From Leptospira wolffii serovar Khorat str. Khorat-H2 (lineage in GTDB: Bacteria; Spirochaetota; Leptospiria; Leptospirales; Leptospiraceae), in NCBI RefSeq assembly GCF_000306115.2, contig NZ_AKWX02000012.1, positions 1-64,000 of the forward strand: a stretch of 64,000 nt of DNA. Direction: 5' to 3'. Within the stretch, counting starts at the first letter, position 1, and every line of letters begins with the position of its first letter. Both the position numbers and the translations under genes were made by a program. Below are positions 36,276 to 46,144 of this stretch, in pieces. The notes beneath the pieces were generated by a model that saw nothing but the letters and a program-made list of their open reading frames with translations, was not told the origin of the DNA and did not search any database.

Positions 36276-36923
36276 ATGGAAATCCCTTCTTATTCTCCCG
36301 CCTCTTGGCGAGCCGCAGTTTCAGAGTATGCTGCCGAGATTCTCCGCGTCGGTCATGAAAGGTCGCCTTTTTGGTTGACCGTCCGCTCCTTCGCTTCCGC
36401 GGCCTGCGAGGGGGACGATCCCGAACCGTTCTATGACGATTTGGATTCTGGTTTCAAAAGAGAGCTAACAGAAGAGGAAGAGCAAAGATTCGACGACGTT
36501 CTTTCCTCTTTTTTGGATCAGGCTACCGCCGTACTGATCGCCATTTCCGAAGCCTATAGCGACGAGGACGAGGAAAGGAGCGAGGAAATCACGGACGAGG
36601 CGATTTCGGGACTTCTTTCCGGCCTGAACGATGCGGGAGTCAAGACAATGCTCGATAACGAGCTCATCGAGATCGCAGTCCGCGTGCTGAACCTAAGATT
36701 AAATTATCATAATATTCCAGCGGACAAGGAGTTTTCTCTATCCACTTTGAATTCCATTCCCGATCCCGAAGAGAGAAGGATCCTGGAACCGTTCGTAACG
36801 TTCTTGGCGGAGGATTTCCAAACCATAGAGGATCGGGAGGAAAGATTCGCGCTACTCATGCAGATTCTATTCGATACCCTTTGGGCGATTTTCTACCTCA
36901 GCCTCGAAGAGGACGAAGAATAG
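36276..36923 (+). CDS. Acidic helical protein of unknown function
   Basis: 215 residues, strongly acidic (LTEEEEQRFDD, SDEDEERSEEITDEA, LEEDEE end), all helical in appearance, without signal peptide or membrane segment. I do not recognise a family. It stands alone between two unrelated genes. Confidence 0.6.
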   Translation: MEIPSYSPASWRAAVSEYAAEILRVGHERSPFWLTVRSFASAACEGDDPEPFYDDLDSGFKRELTEEEEQRFDDVLSSFLDQATAVLIAISEAYSDEDEERSEEITDEAISGLLSGLNDAGVKTMLDNELIEIAVRVLNLRLNYHNIPADKEFSLSTLNSIPDPEERRILEPFVTFLAEDFQTIEDREERFALLMQILFDTLWAIFYLSLEEDEE

Positions 36924-37039
36924 ATTCTTAACTTGCGGTCCTATTCTCCTCGTTCCTAAAGGCGGGCACCGAGATCCCCAAACACACCAACGCCAAATTC
37001 GTATGTTTACATTTTCGATTCGAAAGCGGAAAAGATTTC

Positions 37040-37507
37040 ATGGATCAAAAACCTAATATCGGCCTTATCGATCCCTATTCTTCCGAGGCGATAGAAATGA
37101 TGGAAGCGCTTTGGATAGAAATCCAAACAAGATATGGATTCCAAGCTCCCAATCCGATGAAGCCGGAACATTTCATCGGTCCTAGATACGGATTTTGGAT
37201 AGCCAAGTCCGGACAGGAAACCGCAGGAAGCGTGGCTTTGGTTCCTTGGTCGCAAAGCGTCGCCGAATTGGATGTGATGTACGTGGATCCTAGGTTCAGG
37301 AGATCCGGAATCGCCTCTCTTCTGGTAGAAGCCTTGGAATCCTTCGCTAAAAAAGAAGGATTCTCTTTCATTCGTCTCAGAGCGGGGGCTCCCCAACCTG
37401 AAGCATTACGTTTTTATGAGAAGCAAGGATATATAAGAATAGAGTCCTTCGGTCGATGGGCTTCCGACGATACCGCCTGGTGCTACGAAAAGAAAATCTT
37501 GGATTAA
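37040..37507 (+). CDS. GNAT-family N-acetyltransferase
   Basis: 155 residues. LDVMYVDPRFRRSGIASLLVEALESFAKK is the GNAT acetyl-CoA-binding signature with the R/Q-x-x-G-x-A loop, and ALRFYEKQGYIRIESFG is the conserved C-terminal strand. It transfers an acetyl group from acetyl-CoA to an amine; the substrate is unknown. It overlaps the convergent sensor gene at its 3' end by four bases. Confidence 0.85.
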   Translation: MDQKPNIGLIDPYSSEAIEMMEALWIEIQTRYGFQAPNPMKPEHFIGPRYGFWIAKSGQETAGSVALVPWSQSVAELDVMYVDPRFRRSGIASLLVEALESFAKKEGFSFIRLRAGAPQPEALRFYEKQGYIRIESFGRWASDDTAWCYEKKILD

Positions 37508-39567
37508 ACTCTTTCGATGGCGATCAGGCTGATGTCGTCCTGAGGTTGGATATTTCCCAGCCAGGATTCGATATCGTGAATCACTATATCTGGAATCTTT
37601 TCGATCGGTTCCGAAAGCAATTCTCTGAGTCGATTCACGAGTCTGCCTTCTCCCCAGGCTTCCCTTTTAGAGTTGAATTGTTCGAATACTCCGTCGGAGA
37701 AAAGAAACATCCTGTCTCCGTTGGAGAATTTCTTCTCCACGTTTTCGTAATTCTTTTTATTTCTTAATCCTATGATGGCTCCGGTCCTACGTAAAGGGAA
37801 CATTTCGGAAGATGTGAACAGCACTTGATCCGGATGTCCGGCGGAGGCGTAGACCAATCGATTTTCTCTCGCATAAATATCCACTATTATCGATGAGAAT
37901 ATGGTTCCCAAGGAGGAGAATTTTCTCTGGAACTTGTCGTCCAAGATGTCCAAACAAAACCCCGGATCCTTGGCTCCGTATTTGATTCCTTCGTATTCAG
38001 CCTTGATGGCCATGGTAACTAACGCTGCCTGGACTCCGTGGCCTGTAGCGTCGGCCAGGAAAATGCGGAAAACTCCGGGAGAGACCTCGAAGATATCGTA
38101 AAAATCTCCGCCTACTTCGTCCCTAGGAAGATATTTAACTGCGTATTTTAATTCTGTATACGTTTCCGAATTTTCCGGAAAGAGTTTCATCTGGATTCTT
38201 TGGGCGACCATTAGATCTTTTCGGATTCTTTCCAAAGAATGGTTCAGCTCCGAAGTCTTTTCCCGGACCATGATCTCCAGATTGTCCTTGAGAATATTCA
38301 AGGCGCTATTCGCTATTCTGAGATTTTCAGCGAGTACTTCCGATTTGCGGAATGCTCTGGCGATTCTTCTGGAGAGGACCAAGGATTGGGAGAGCGCAAA
38401 GATTAGGAGTCCGTAAGGGGAAATATTCACTCCTCGGATGTTTAAACGATCCCATAGTAAATCCACTCCCACTGTCGCTGCGAAAGCGAAGAAGCCTCCT
38501 AAAAATAGAAAGGAATCCTCCCGTTTTTTCCAGACTCCTATGCATACCGTATAAAGTATGTATATGATCGCTACGCCGGTCGCTATCTGGAAGTAAGTCA
38601 CTATAGCGGTGAAAAATCCCACGCTTAATAAAAGCGTAATATCGTATACGATTGCCAGTGCCCAATACGCGTAAAGAACGAAGGTGTGAGTTTCTCTCGG
38701 AAATAAGGATCTATGGAAGAGAAGAAAGACTGGAACCGCGGTATAGAAAGAGAAGAATTCCAAACGAAACAGGGAGTCCCAAGGAAATTCCGGAAACAGT
38801 TCTAGGACGAGACGGTTCCCCACCAAGGAAACCCGTAAGGCAAGAAGGAAGACGAAGAGAGCAAAGTAGAATACGGACTTTTCTTTTCTGCGAAATAGAA
38901 ACAGCCCTAGGTGATAGAGTCCGATCAGGAGTAACCCGCCGAATAAAAAAGCTTCTCTCACTTGGGAGATCAGTTTGTCTCGGTTCATCGCGGCGACGGT
39001 TCCGAATTTTGGCACCTGCCAAAAACCTCCGAAGTTATTCACCCAATTCGAGCCTTGGATCAGGATTTCGGTTTCCTCCTTTTTAATACGGAGAGTGAGA
39101 TAGACCGACTTGATTCTTTGGACTTCCCCCTGAGGGTTAAGACTAGGAGTTCCGGAAGAATAGATTAGAACTCCGTCATGGTATAATTTATACGCCGACG
39201 CAAAGTCAGGGAGAAAGAATACGAAATCTTTATCCAGGTCCTCCTTGGGAAAACGAAGCAGCAGTCTTAAGGTCGCGGCACCTTCTCTAGGAAGTTCTAC
39301 GTTATCGTAAATCTTGCCTTGCCAGGAATCGGGAACGGAAAGAGAATGCCAGCCGGAAAAATCGCTCGTCTCCTTCGGATCCAAAAATGTCCCGTATGCG
39401 AACTGCCAATCCCCCGAAAGAGGGAGGATCCCGGAATGTTCGGACAGAAGGTTCTCCGAAATGGAAAGTCTTCCTTCCCGAATAGGGGAAGCGGATACCG
39501 AAGTTTGCAGGCAGATTGCCGCAATAAAAACGAAGACGGTAAGAAGACGATTCACTCCAGGAAGCAT
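37504..39567 (-). CDS. 7TM-DISM sensor with PP2C (SpoIIE-type) phosphatase output
   Basis: 687 residues. A signal peptide is followed by an extracytoplasmic 7TMR-DISMED2-like domain (LSGDWQFAYG, SLSVPDSWQG). Seven hydrophobic helices span about 195-400. A coiled coil (LEIMVREKTSELNHSLERIRKDL) leads to a PP2C domain: YLPRDEVGGDFYDIF, FLADATGHGVQAAL, MFLFSDGVFEQ and PQDDISLI supply the metal-binding Asp residues. It probably senses an external ligand and dephosphorylates a Ser/Thr-phosphorylated partner such as an anti-sigma antagonist; no partner gene is adjacent. Confidence 0.9.
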   Translation of the reverse strand: MLPGVNRLLTVFVFIAAICLQTSVSASPIREGRLSISENLLSEHSGILPLSGDWQFAYGTFLDPKETSDFSGWHSLSVPDSWQGKIYDNVELPREGAATLRLLLRFPKEDLDKDFVFFLPDFASAYKLYHDGVLIYSSGTPSLNPQGEVQRIKSVYLTLRIKKEETEILIQGSNWVNNFGGFWQVPKFGTVAAMNRDKLISQVREAFLFGGLLLIGLYHLGLFLFRRKEKSVFYFALFVFLLALRVSLVGNRLVLELFPEFPWDSLFRLEFFSFYTAVPVFLLFHRSLFPRETHTFVLYAYWALAIVYDITLLLSVGFFTAIVTYFQIATGVAIIYILYTVCIGVWKKREDSFLFLGGFFAFAATVGVDLLWDRLNIRGVNISPYGLLIFALSQSLVLSRRIARAFRKSEVLAENLRIANSALNILKDNLEIMVREKTSELNHSLERIRKDLMVAQRIQMKLFPENSETYTELKYAVKYLPRDEVGGDFYDIFEVSPGVFRIFLADATGHGVQAALVTMAIKAEYEGIKYGAKDPGFCLDILDDKFQRKFSSLGTIFSSIIVDIYARENRLVYASAGHPDQVLFTSSEMFPLRRTGAIIGLRNKKNYENVEKKFSNGDRMFLFSDGVFEQFNSKREAWGEGRLVNRLRELLSEPIEKIPDIVIHDIESWLGNIQPQDDISLIAIERV

Positions 39568-39638
39568 AGAAAATACGGAATGTACGTCTAATATTTTTTA
39601 TTCGTCGGTTTTTTAAGATATTCGTATTCGATCAAATG

Positions 39639-39661
39639 AGCCCGTTTTTTTCGAACGGGCT
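39639..39661. repeat. Stem-loop downstream of gdpD-like gene
   Basis: AGCCCGTT and AACGGGCT pair perfectly around TTTTTCG. It lies between the end of the glycerophosphodiesterase gene and the start of the phosphatase gene. Neither strand has a T-run after the stem, so termination is possible but not shown. Confidence 0.4.
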
Positions 39662-39778
39662 TGGGAGCTAACGTTTCCGAATTTGTTCCGGTCAAACGTA
39701 TAAGCGGGTGCAAAGGCGATAGGGTCTGAAAGAGATGCCCGGGTAAAGGAAGAATGCAATGCCCCGGATCTTTATCGC

Positions 39779-40762
39779 CTATTTTACGTTAAGCGGAACA
39801 TGAGTGCCCGAATCCGAGATGGCTTGGTTCAGCCTATCCGGATAGTCGGTAATGATTCCGTCGGCTCCCACCTTCAGTAATCTCTTCATTTCGGGAATCT
39901 CGTTTACGGTCCAAGGAATGACTCGTATTCCTATTTTATGAGCTTCGGTAACGAATTCTTCGGTTACATAAAGAAAATAAGGAGAAACGATATCCGCTCC
40001 CAACTCTTTGGTCTTTTCCAAAGCGAATCTTCTGCGAGAATCTCCGAATCCGATTTTCATGGTAAATCCCTGCGGATAGGTAAGCGAGAATAACGCGGAA
40101 GTTTTGAGCTTAGGATTCTTCTTTTTCACCAAGGGTAGTGCGGGCAGATAAAAGGATTGAATAGTACTTCTTTCCGTTAAGCCCGCCTTCTCGATCGATT
40201 TTACGAGAAGGGAAACGTGGGCTTCTACGATCGTGGGGTCCACTTGGGAATTCTCATCTCCAGGAAATTTGGTCTCGATATTGAATTTAGGGATCACTTT
40301 TCTTTTGCCGGTTTTTTCCCAGGTTTTTACCTTTTCGAAAAATTCCTCTATGGTAAGAAGTTTCGTGCCCGGGACAGTTTTTTGCTCCGGGAACTTCGGA
40401 TTTTGCTTCGCTCCGCAATCCAGTTCCTTGAGTTCGGCGAGAGTAAGATCATACAAGGACCTGGAAACGATTTCGGAACCGTTGGGACCGGAACAAATCG
40501 TAGGATTCGTATCCGAGTCGTGATGTATTACGATTTTATGATCTTTTGTGAGGACTGTATCCAGCTCCAGGGTGGTCATTCCTTGTTGGAGCGCCTCTTC
40601 AAATGCCGGCCAGGTATTTTCCGGTTTGAGGCCTCTCGCTCCTCTATGACCTTGGAGATCTAAGGATCCGTCGAGGGGAGAATTTTGGATTTGGGCCCCG
40701 CTGCAGGAAAGGGCGAAGCCGATTGCGATAACGACTCCGAAGGCTTGGGAAAATTGCATCAT
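39779..40762 (-). CDS. Glycerophosphodiester phosphodiesterase lipoprotein
   Basis: 327 residues. The signal ends in FALSCSG, a lipobox. LQGHRGARGLKPENTWPAFEEAL, TTLELDTVLTKDHKIVIHHD and the late GADGIITDYPDRL are diagnostic GDPD motifs (catalytic His pair and metal-binding Glu/Asp). It hydrolyses glycerophosphodiesters to glycerol-3-phosphate and an alcohol, probably in the periplasm. It lies 107 bases after the glycerol channel gene on the same strand, which suits a shared phospholipid/glycerol scavenging role. Confidence 0.9.
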   Translation of the reverse strand: MMQFSQAFGVVIAIGFALSCSGAQIQNSPLDGSLDLQGHRGARGLKPENTWPAFEEALQQGMTTLELDTVLTKDHKIVIHHDSDTNPTICSGPNGSEIVSRSLYDLTLAELKELDCGAKQNPKFPEQKTVPGTKLLTIEEFFEKVKTWEKTGKRKVIPKFNIETKFPGDENSQVDPTIVEAHVSLLVKSIEKAGLTERSTIQSFYLPALPLVKKKNPKLKTSALFSLTYPQGFTMKIGFGDSRRRFALEKTKELGADIVSPYFLYVTEEFVTEAHKIGIRVIPWTVNEIPEMKRLLKVGADGIITDYPDRLNQAISDSGTHVPLNVK

Positions 40763-40869
40763 GATAGAAATTCCTTTTGGGTTGGTAGACTCTCGGTCGA
40801 TTTACAAATTTGGGAAAGGATTTTTCCGGGCTTCATTTTTACATTCGTTCTTATTTTACGGTTCGGAAA

Positions 40870-41592
40870 TTAAGATAAGAATACTTTTAAAAGAAAGCCT
40901 GCGGCGGTTGCGCCCGCCAATGGAGCGACTACGGGCAACCAAGCATATTCCCAACCCGAAGGTCCTTTATTCGGAATCGGTAATATGAAATGAGCCAATC
41001 GCGGGCCGAGATCCCTGGCTGGATTGATCGCATAGCCGGTGGTTCCCCCCATGGATAAGCCTATGGCCCAGACTAGAATTCCTACGAAGAAGATTCCGAA
41101 AGGAACGCTTAAACCCGAAATTTGAGGGGAGAAGATGGAATATACTCCTAAAATAAGCAGGAAGGTTCCTAAAAACTCGCTGATAAAATTGGAAGTTCCG
41201 TGCTTGATTGCCGGTTCTGTGGAGAATACGGAGAGAATTTTTCCTCGATCCCCCGTTTCTTTCCAATGGGGCAGATAATGTAGATAGACGGCGAAGGCTC
41301 CTAAAAACGCACCGAAAAGTTGGGCGGGAATATAGGTTAAAAGTTTGGAATAATCGCCGGATTGGATCGCAAAGGCAAGGGTGACGGCCGGATTTAAATG
41401 TGCATCCGCGCTACCGAAAGCTTTGGCAACGAAGATCCCCAACATGACCGCGAAGGCCCATGCGGAAGTTATGACCATCCAGCCGGAATCTTTCGCTTTA
41501 GATCTTTCTAATAGAACTCCGGCAACTACTCCATCGCCTAGGAGAATCAACGTGAATGTGCCTAAAAATTCGCCGAATGCCGGGGATATCAT
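40870..41592 (-). CDS. glpF: Glycerol uptake facilitator, MIP family
   Basis: 240 residues with six membrane helices and two half-helices bearing LNPAVTLAFA and INPARDLGPRL. The Asp after NPAR is typical of glycerol-conducting aquaglyceroporins rather than strict water channels. It passes glycerol and small polyols across the inner membrane. The downstream GDPD gene would supply the metabolic context. Confidence 0.88.
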   Translation of the reverse strand: MISPAFGEFLGTFTLILLGDGVVAGVLLERSKAKDSGWMVITSAWAFAVMLGIFVAKAFGSADAHLNPAVTLAFAIQSGDYSKLLTYIPAQLFGAFLGAFAVYLHYLPHWKETGDRGKILSVFSTEPAIKHGTSNFISEFLGTFLLILGVYSIFSPQISGLSVPFGIFFVGILVWAIGLSMGGTTGYAINPARDLGPRLAHFILPIPNKGPSGWEYAWLPVVAPLAGATAAGFLLKVFLS

Positions 41593-41971
41593 ATGGGGTT
41601 CGTTACCTCTTTCTTTCGGACGGAAGGATTTAGCGGATTCGTTTTTCGAGCAAGCGAAAAAGCCGGGATTAATTTAGCGGGGGATTCACTTTTTTTTTAA
41701 GGTTCCCGAATCCCAATCGAGTCTGGTGATACTGGCAAAATCAGGGAACTCCATTCGTATATTATATATATATATACATTTTAGGGAGATTCAGGTGGAA
41801 AAATATACGTTTCTTCCTAAAAAAATCGCATCACAAACGGAAATCAAAAAGAGGATTTTCAAACTACGAACGAAATCTTTTCTTGAGTTAAGTAGGCTCG
41901 AGACTTTCCTTTTCGGATCGTCTTTTGAACGAACGCTAGTTCGGGTCTAATACGAGGAGTCCGAATACAGT
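41593..41971. other. 379-base spacer with AT repeat and one doubtful small frame
   Basis: Between glpF and the DUF4442 gene lies a TATATATATATATA run near 41763 and a doubtful small frame described separately. Promoters for the divergent genes are expected here, but none could be assigned with confidence. Confidence 0.45.
41795..41950 (+). CDS. Possible 51-residue basic protein
   Basis: A GTG start preceded by AGGGAGA with good spacing opens a short basic frame (VEKYTFLPKKIASQTEIKKR). No family is recognised, and it could be chance. It ends 21 bases before the DUF4442 gene. Confidence 0.3.
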   Translation: MEKYTFLPKKIASQTEIKKRIFKLRTKSFLELSRLETFLFGSSFERTLVRV

Positions 41972-42502
41972 ATGAAATTATATCCGACCGATAAGAAAGA
42001 ATCCGCAAATTCCTGGTGGCTCCGCACTCGGCTGAATTACTGGCCCTGCGTCTGGTGCACGGGCGGAAAAATAGAATTTCTTTCCTCCGATTTTCGAGAA
42101 TTGCATGTAGGTTTAAGGAAGAACATCAGAACCCTAAATAGGGTAGGAACCGTTTACGGAGGAAGCATATATAGCTCCGTCGATCCTTATTTCATGCTCA
42201 TGATGATGTGGATCTTAGGAGAGGACTACGTGGTCTGGGATAAGGCGGCAAGGGTCAAGTTTGTGAGACCTATTCTAAAAAAGGTGAAGGCGAAATTTCT
42301 GATCACGGAAGAGTTGATCGAGAAAACGAAAAAGGAAATATTAGAAAAAGGAGAAACGGTTTTCGATCTCCCTTTAAAATACGAGGATGATGGCGGCATC
42401 GTCTACGCTACGTTCGAAAAGACCATCTACGCGGCTTCCAGAACGCATTATGAGAAAAAGCTAGCCGCAAAGAATCTGACTTCTTCGTTTAAACCCGCTT
42501 AG
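41972..42502 (+). CDS. DUF4442 hotdog-fold protein
   Basis: 176 residues. GTVYGGSIYSSVDPYFMLMMMWILG and YVVWDKAARVKFVRP are characteristic of DUF4442, a hotdog-fold family related to thioesterases. The likely ligand is an acyl-CoA or acyl-carrier, by fold only. The ATG is preceded by GAGGAG. Its 3' end overlaps the convergent methyltransferase by 14 bases. Confidence 0.78.
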   Translation: MKLYPTDKKESANSWWLRTRLNYWPCVWCTGGKIEFLSSDFRELHVGLRKNIRTLNRVGTVYGGSIYSSVDPYFMLMMMWILGEDYVVWDKAARVKFVRPILKKVKAKFLITEELIEKTKKEILEKGETVFDLPLKYEDDGGIVYATFEKTIYAASRTHYEKKLAAKNLTSSFKPA

Positions 42503-43163
42503 TTGCGAGCCATCCTCCTACATGCAGGCATTGGAAAATTTGTCGATTCTCTATAAAGCCCGCTTCCTGTAGGAGTTCCAAATATCGATTTCCGGAAATT
42601 CTATGCAATTGGGAAACCCTTTCCAAGTATATACGTAGGTTATCCTCTTTCCATCCCTGGAAATTTCGCAGATAGGAAGCCGCATGTGCAAATTGGATTT
42701 TTTCATCCTTATAAGAATTATATAGATCGAAGAGGATCAAATTTCCTCCTTCTTTCAGGCGAGAATAGATATCCTTTAATAAAGTAAGTTTACTTCCGTC
42801 ATCGGGCAAAAAATGCAGAACGAATAAAAGAGTGATAGAATGATAGAGCTCGTTTGATGGAAGTTTGTCGACCGTATCCGCAAAGAATCGGATACCCGGA
42901 AATTTGGCTTTGGCCTGTTCTATCATTTCGGGAGAAGGGTCTATCCCGGTGATCCGAAACCGTTCCGGAGCGATTCGAATCAGATTCTTGAAATCTCCGC
43001 CTGTCCCGCAACCTACTCCTAAGATGTTTCCGTTTTCTGGCGTGAGTTCCAGAAGGAGAGTGGGGACTAGTTCCAAGATTCCGTTGTACATAGGGATCAT
43101 TTTCCCGATTCGATTCTCGTATTCTCTCGCTCTTTCTCCTTCGAATTTTTCTACGAATTGCAT
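42489..43163 (-). CDS. Class I SAM-dependent methyltransferase
   Basis: 224 residues. ILGVGCGTGGDFKN is motif I, GIDPSPEMIEQAKAKFP motif II and LKEGGNLILFDLY a later strand of the Rossmann-type methyltransferase fold. The substrate is unknown. It is convergent with the DUF4442 gene. Confidence 0.83.
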   Translation of the reverse strand: MQFVEKFEGERAREYENRIGKMIPMYNGILELVPTLLLELTPENGNILGVGCGTGGDFKNLIRIAPERFRITGIDPSPEMIEQAKAKFPGIRFFADTVDKLPSNELYHSITLLFVLHFLPDDGSKLTLLKDIYSRLKEGGNLILFDLYNSYKDEKIQFAHAASYLRNFQGWKEDNLRIYLERVSQLHRISGNRYLELLQEAGFIENRQIFQCLHVGGWLATKRV

Positions 43164-43270
43164 GAATAGTATTCCTTGGATTTTTTTAATAAATGCCGAT
43201 TAAGATTTTTGATCTCCCAATTCTTGGAAGAGGAATTTGCAGAGAACTATTTTGTTGTTCTGTGATGCTA

Positions 43271-43534
43271 TTATCTTTCTTTTTCTAAAATCGAATCAAT
43301 TTGCATCTCTAAGATAGGAATCTTGTTCGTTACTAAGTCCCATACTATATCATAATCTACGACGAAATACCCGTGAACCAGACGATTTCGAGTCGCGGAT
43401 AATTTTTTCCAATCGATTTCAGAATGCCTTTCTTTAAAAAGATCCGAAAGTTTGTTCGATGCCTCGCCGATTATTTCGATGTTGCGTACAAATGCTCTTT
43501 TTGCGACTTCGTCGGTGAGGAATTGGCTATGAAC
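43271..43534 (-). pseudogene. HepT-like HEPN toxin, N-terminally truncated
   Basis: On the minus strand the frame reads FVRNIEIIGEASNKLSDLFK, EIDWKKLSATRNRLVHGYF, IVWDLVTNKIPIL. The RNRLVHGY segment is the RX4HXY RNase motif of HepT-type HEPN toxins. A TAA stands immediately before the remaining part, and the first helices (about 30 residues) are gone. The gene belongs to the adjacent broken MntA relic. Confidence 0.82.
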
Positions 43535-43598
43535 TTAATTTGCATATTTTAACTTTAAAAAGAGAATCTCATCCCTGATATGTCTGATGTAACCCATA

Positions 43599-43898
43599 TC
43601 AGATTTCAATATCCAAAGCCTCAGCTAATATGGAATCCTTTATGTTTCCCGAAAGCGAATCTTTCGTTAATAGATCTACGCGCGCTTTTAGGATATCTTC
43701 CAACTTGAAAGATAGATCCATAAAGTTATCGAAACTCTTTTGACCGGAACGAAATTGAACGAGTAGATCTATATCACTATTGTCGTTATTTTGTTATCTG
43801 GCCGTAGAACCGAAAAGAAAAAGTTTTTGCACTCCTAATGCTTCTAACTCATCTTTATGAGCGGAAAGAGTTTGTTGAATTTCTGAATAGGTTATCAT
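43599..43898 (-). pseudogene. MntA-like antitoxin nucleotidyltransferase, broken by TAA
   Basis: From ATG at 43898: MITYSEIQQTLSAHKDEL, LFLFGSTAR, then a TAA at 43794-43796, then NSDIDLLVQF and FKLEDILKARVDLLTKDSL. Ignoring the stop, the motif is GS-x10-DxD, as in MntA, which adenylylates the HepT toxin. The length (99 codons) matches the family. Both partners of the module are therefore decayed. Confidence 0.82.
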
Positions 43899-44086
43899 AG
43901 AAACCAGGGCCGCTTTTAATTTTACTCGACTATGCAAACTTATGTCAAGGCCAATAAAAAGGCTTATGAAATGGATTTTCATCACAGTTTTTATTCTGTT
44001 TTATAGATTGTGACCTCGCATAGGAGAGGATGTTTTTGTCGAGTCGAAGTTGATTTTTACATACAAGAGGAAACCGTTTACTCCTT

Positions 44087-44980
44087 TTACGTTCCTGTGG
44101 AAACGACTCTGTTTCTTCCCGAACGCTTTGCAATGTAAACCGCCGCTTGGACTTCGTGGAGAAGATCGTCCGTGTTGACTCCGTCTTGGGGGTACATGGC
44201 AACTCCCACGGATACGGAACATCTGACATCTTCCGGTATTTCCGCGCTTTGGAATTCGGAGAACAAGCGTCTGACTTTTTCCGCTCTTTCTAAAACGATT
44301 GCGCGACTCGCTCCGGGGAGAAGGAGTAGGAACTCTTCTCCTCCGATCCTGCATGCAATATCGCTTCTTCTGGTATTTTCGGAAAGAATGGCGGCTAATG
44401 CTTGGATGAATATATCTCCCTTACTCGTTCCATAAAATTCGTTGATCCCTTTTAATCGATCGATATCGAAGTATACGACTCCGATGCCGGATTCGGTTCT
44501 TTCCGCTCGATAAACTTCCGTTCGGAAGGCCTCGATTGTGTAATCTCTATTGAATAATCCGGTAAGTTTATCACGTATTTCTAATTCTCTTACCTTGGCT
44601 TCCCTTCTCCTGTAAAGAGTCTCGTATCGTTTGGCCCTGGACTCCGCGTTTTTTTGCTGAGTGATATCTCGGAAAAGGAACGCTTTGGCGGGCTCTTTTT
44701 CTTCCATTAGAACAGGTATGCATCTGCAAATGAATCTATGCTTTCCCGTTTCCGTTCTTAGAGTCAGAGGGATATGCTCTTTAGGGTCTCTTTGGGAAAG
44801 GACATGATACCAAATATTATCCCTAACATTGTTCTTATGAGGAACCAGACCTAAATCATGAGCGGAAGGATTCGAATCGATCAATTTTCCCTTGGAATCC
44901 ACGATTAATACCGCTTCATCCACGCTCTCTAAGAAGTTTGAACTCCGAATCCAATAGTTCTTTTGATTAGTCGATATCAT
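44087..44980 (-). CDS. PAS-GGDEF diguanylate cyclase
   Basis: 297 residues, cytoplasmic. A PAS domain (about 15-120; VDEAVLIVDSKGKLIDSNPS, FLFRDITQQK) precedes a GGDEF domain. LTGLFNRDYTIEAF, VYFDIDRLKGINEFYG and CRIGGEEFLLLLPG are present, so it should make cyclic-di-GMP. RRSD five residues before GGEEF forms an I-site for product inhibition. The PAS ligand is unknown. Confidence 0.9.
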   Translation of the reverse strand: MISTNQKNYWIRSSNFLESVDEAVLIVDSKGKLIDSNPSAHDLGLVPHKNNVRDNIWYHVLSQRDPKEHIPLTLRTETGKHRFICRCIPVLMEEKEPAKAFLFRDITQQKNAESRAKRYETLYRRREAKVRELEIRDKLTGLFNRDYTIEAFRTEVYRAERTESGIGVVYFDIDRLKGINEFYGTSKGDIFIQALAAILSENTRRSDIACRIGGEEFLLLLPGASRAIVLERAEKVRRLFSEFQSAEIPEDVRCSVSVGVAMYPQDGVNTDDLLHEVQAAVYIAKRSGRNRVVSTGT

Positions 44981-45169
44981 TTTTTATATTAGAAGGAGTG
45001 AGCTATCGAAAACCAACCTTTTCCTTTTAGAAAAAAATCAATGCGTGAAGCTTTCGGATTTTGCAAAATCATTCCGTCGCGTCTCGGCATTAGTTTACAT
45101 CATTAGGGCGAAAATATGTAAAAAATATCCGAATGGGTTCCGAGAAATCCTCCGACTATATCCTTTTGA

Positions 45170-46120
45170 TTATTCCTCGTAGGCTTGCAGAATCGCCCTG
45201 GTTTTTTTCAGCACCGCATCTTTTAATTCCTGGGGTTCCAAGACCACTCCCGCTTCTCCTAGATAGAGCATCATTCCTAACGCCCATTCCTTGGCTTCCA
45301 GATCCAATTCATATATTACGAAACCTTTCCTAGGCGGAGATACGTTTTTGATTTTGGCGTAGGGTAGATTTTTGATCTTTACGGCATCTTCTTCTTTGAT
45401 TCTTATCTTTGCGAGATACTGAGGGAGTCTGGAACGAAACTCCACGAGCCATTCTTCCCAATATTTGGCTAAATCGAATTTTTTCGGTCTCTCGAAGCGT
45501 TCTTCCGTTATCTTTGCCTCTATGATTCTGGAGATCCGATATACTCTCATCTCTCTACTTCTTCTTGCCACGAGATACCAGATCGTATCTTTTGCGACCA
45601 GTCCTAATGGTTCCAATAGTCTGGATTCCTGCTTGCCGTCTTTTTCATATACGATCTTGAGTTTTCTTTCCTCCCACACTGCGTCTTGTAGTACGGGAAG
45701 AAGAGGAAGGTCTCGGATGGCGCGATTCCAGCCGGCTCCATCGATATGGATTCTTTGTCTTGCGGTCTCCGCATCTTTCTTATAAGCGGGAGGAAGGGCC
45801 GCCAATAATTTAATAAAAGCGGAATCGAAATCCTTCTTCTTTCCCAGATCTTCCAACACCCGCGAAGATTGTAGTAGGAAAAGCGAGAGTACTTCCTCTT
45901 TCTTGAATCCTGTCAGATTCGTTCTGTATCCGTCGCTTAGGCTCCATCCACCGCCTATTCCTCGTTCGGCGAAAATGGGTACTCCTGCGGCGGATAATGC
46001 TTCCATGTCCCTATGTACGGTTCTTTCCGAAATCTCCAGTTTTTTGGAAAGTTCTTTGGCCGTTGTCTTTCCCTTTGCCTGTAGGTGAAGTAGAATATTG
46101 AGGAGGCGATCGGCTCTCAT
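45170..46120 (-). CDS. HTH-WYL transcriptional regulator (YafY type)
   Basis: 316 residues. The N-terminal DeoR-like helix-turn-helix (KGKTTAKELSKKLEISERTVHRDMEAL) is followed by a WYL-type region with LEPLGLVAKDTIWYLVARR, and a C-terminal extension. It is divergent from the SDR gene across two matching palindromes, so it probably regulates itself and that operon. Confidence 0.87.
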   Translation of the reverse strand: MRADRLLNILLHLQAKGKTTAKELSKKLEISERTVHRDMEALSAAGVPIFAERGIGGGWSLSDGYRTNLTGFKKEEVLSLFLLQSSRVLEDLGKKKDFDSAFIKLLAALPPAYKKDAETARQRIHIDGAGWNRAIRDLPLLPVLQDAVWEERKLKIVYEKDGKQESRLLEPLGLVAKDTIWYLVARRSREMRVYRISRIIEAKITEERFERPKKFDLAKYWEEWLVEFRSRLPQYLAKIRIKEEDAVKIKNLPYAKIKNVSPPRKGFVIYELDLEAKEWALGMMLYLGEAGVVLEPQELKDAVLKKTRAILQAYEE

Positions 46121-46144
46121 GCTTAGAAAGTATAGCGCCTTAAT

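Noticed and set aside
41762..41776. TATATATATATATA run as a variable-number switch
   Set aside because: The run is short and lies in a spacer without clear promoter spacing to the next gene; no evidence for variation.
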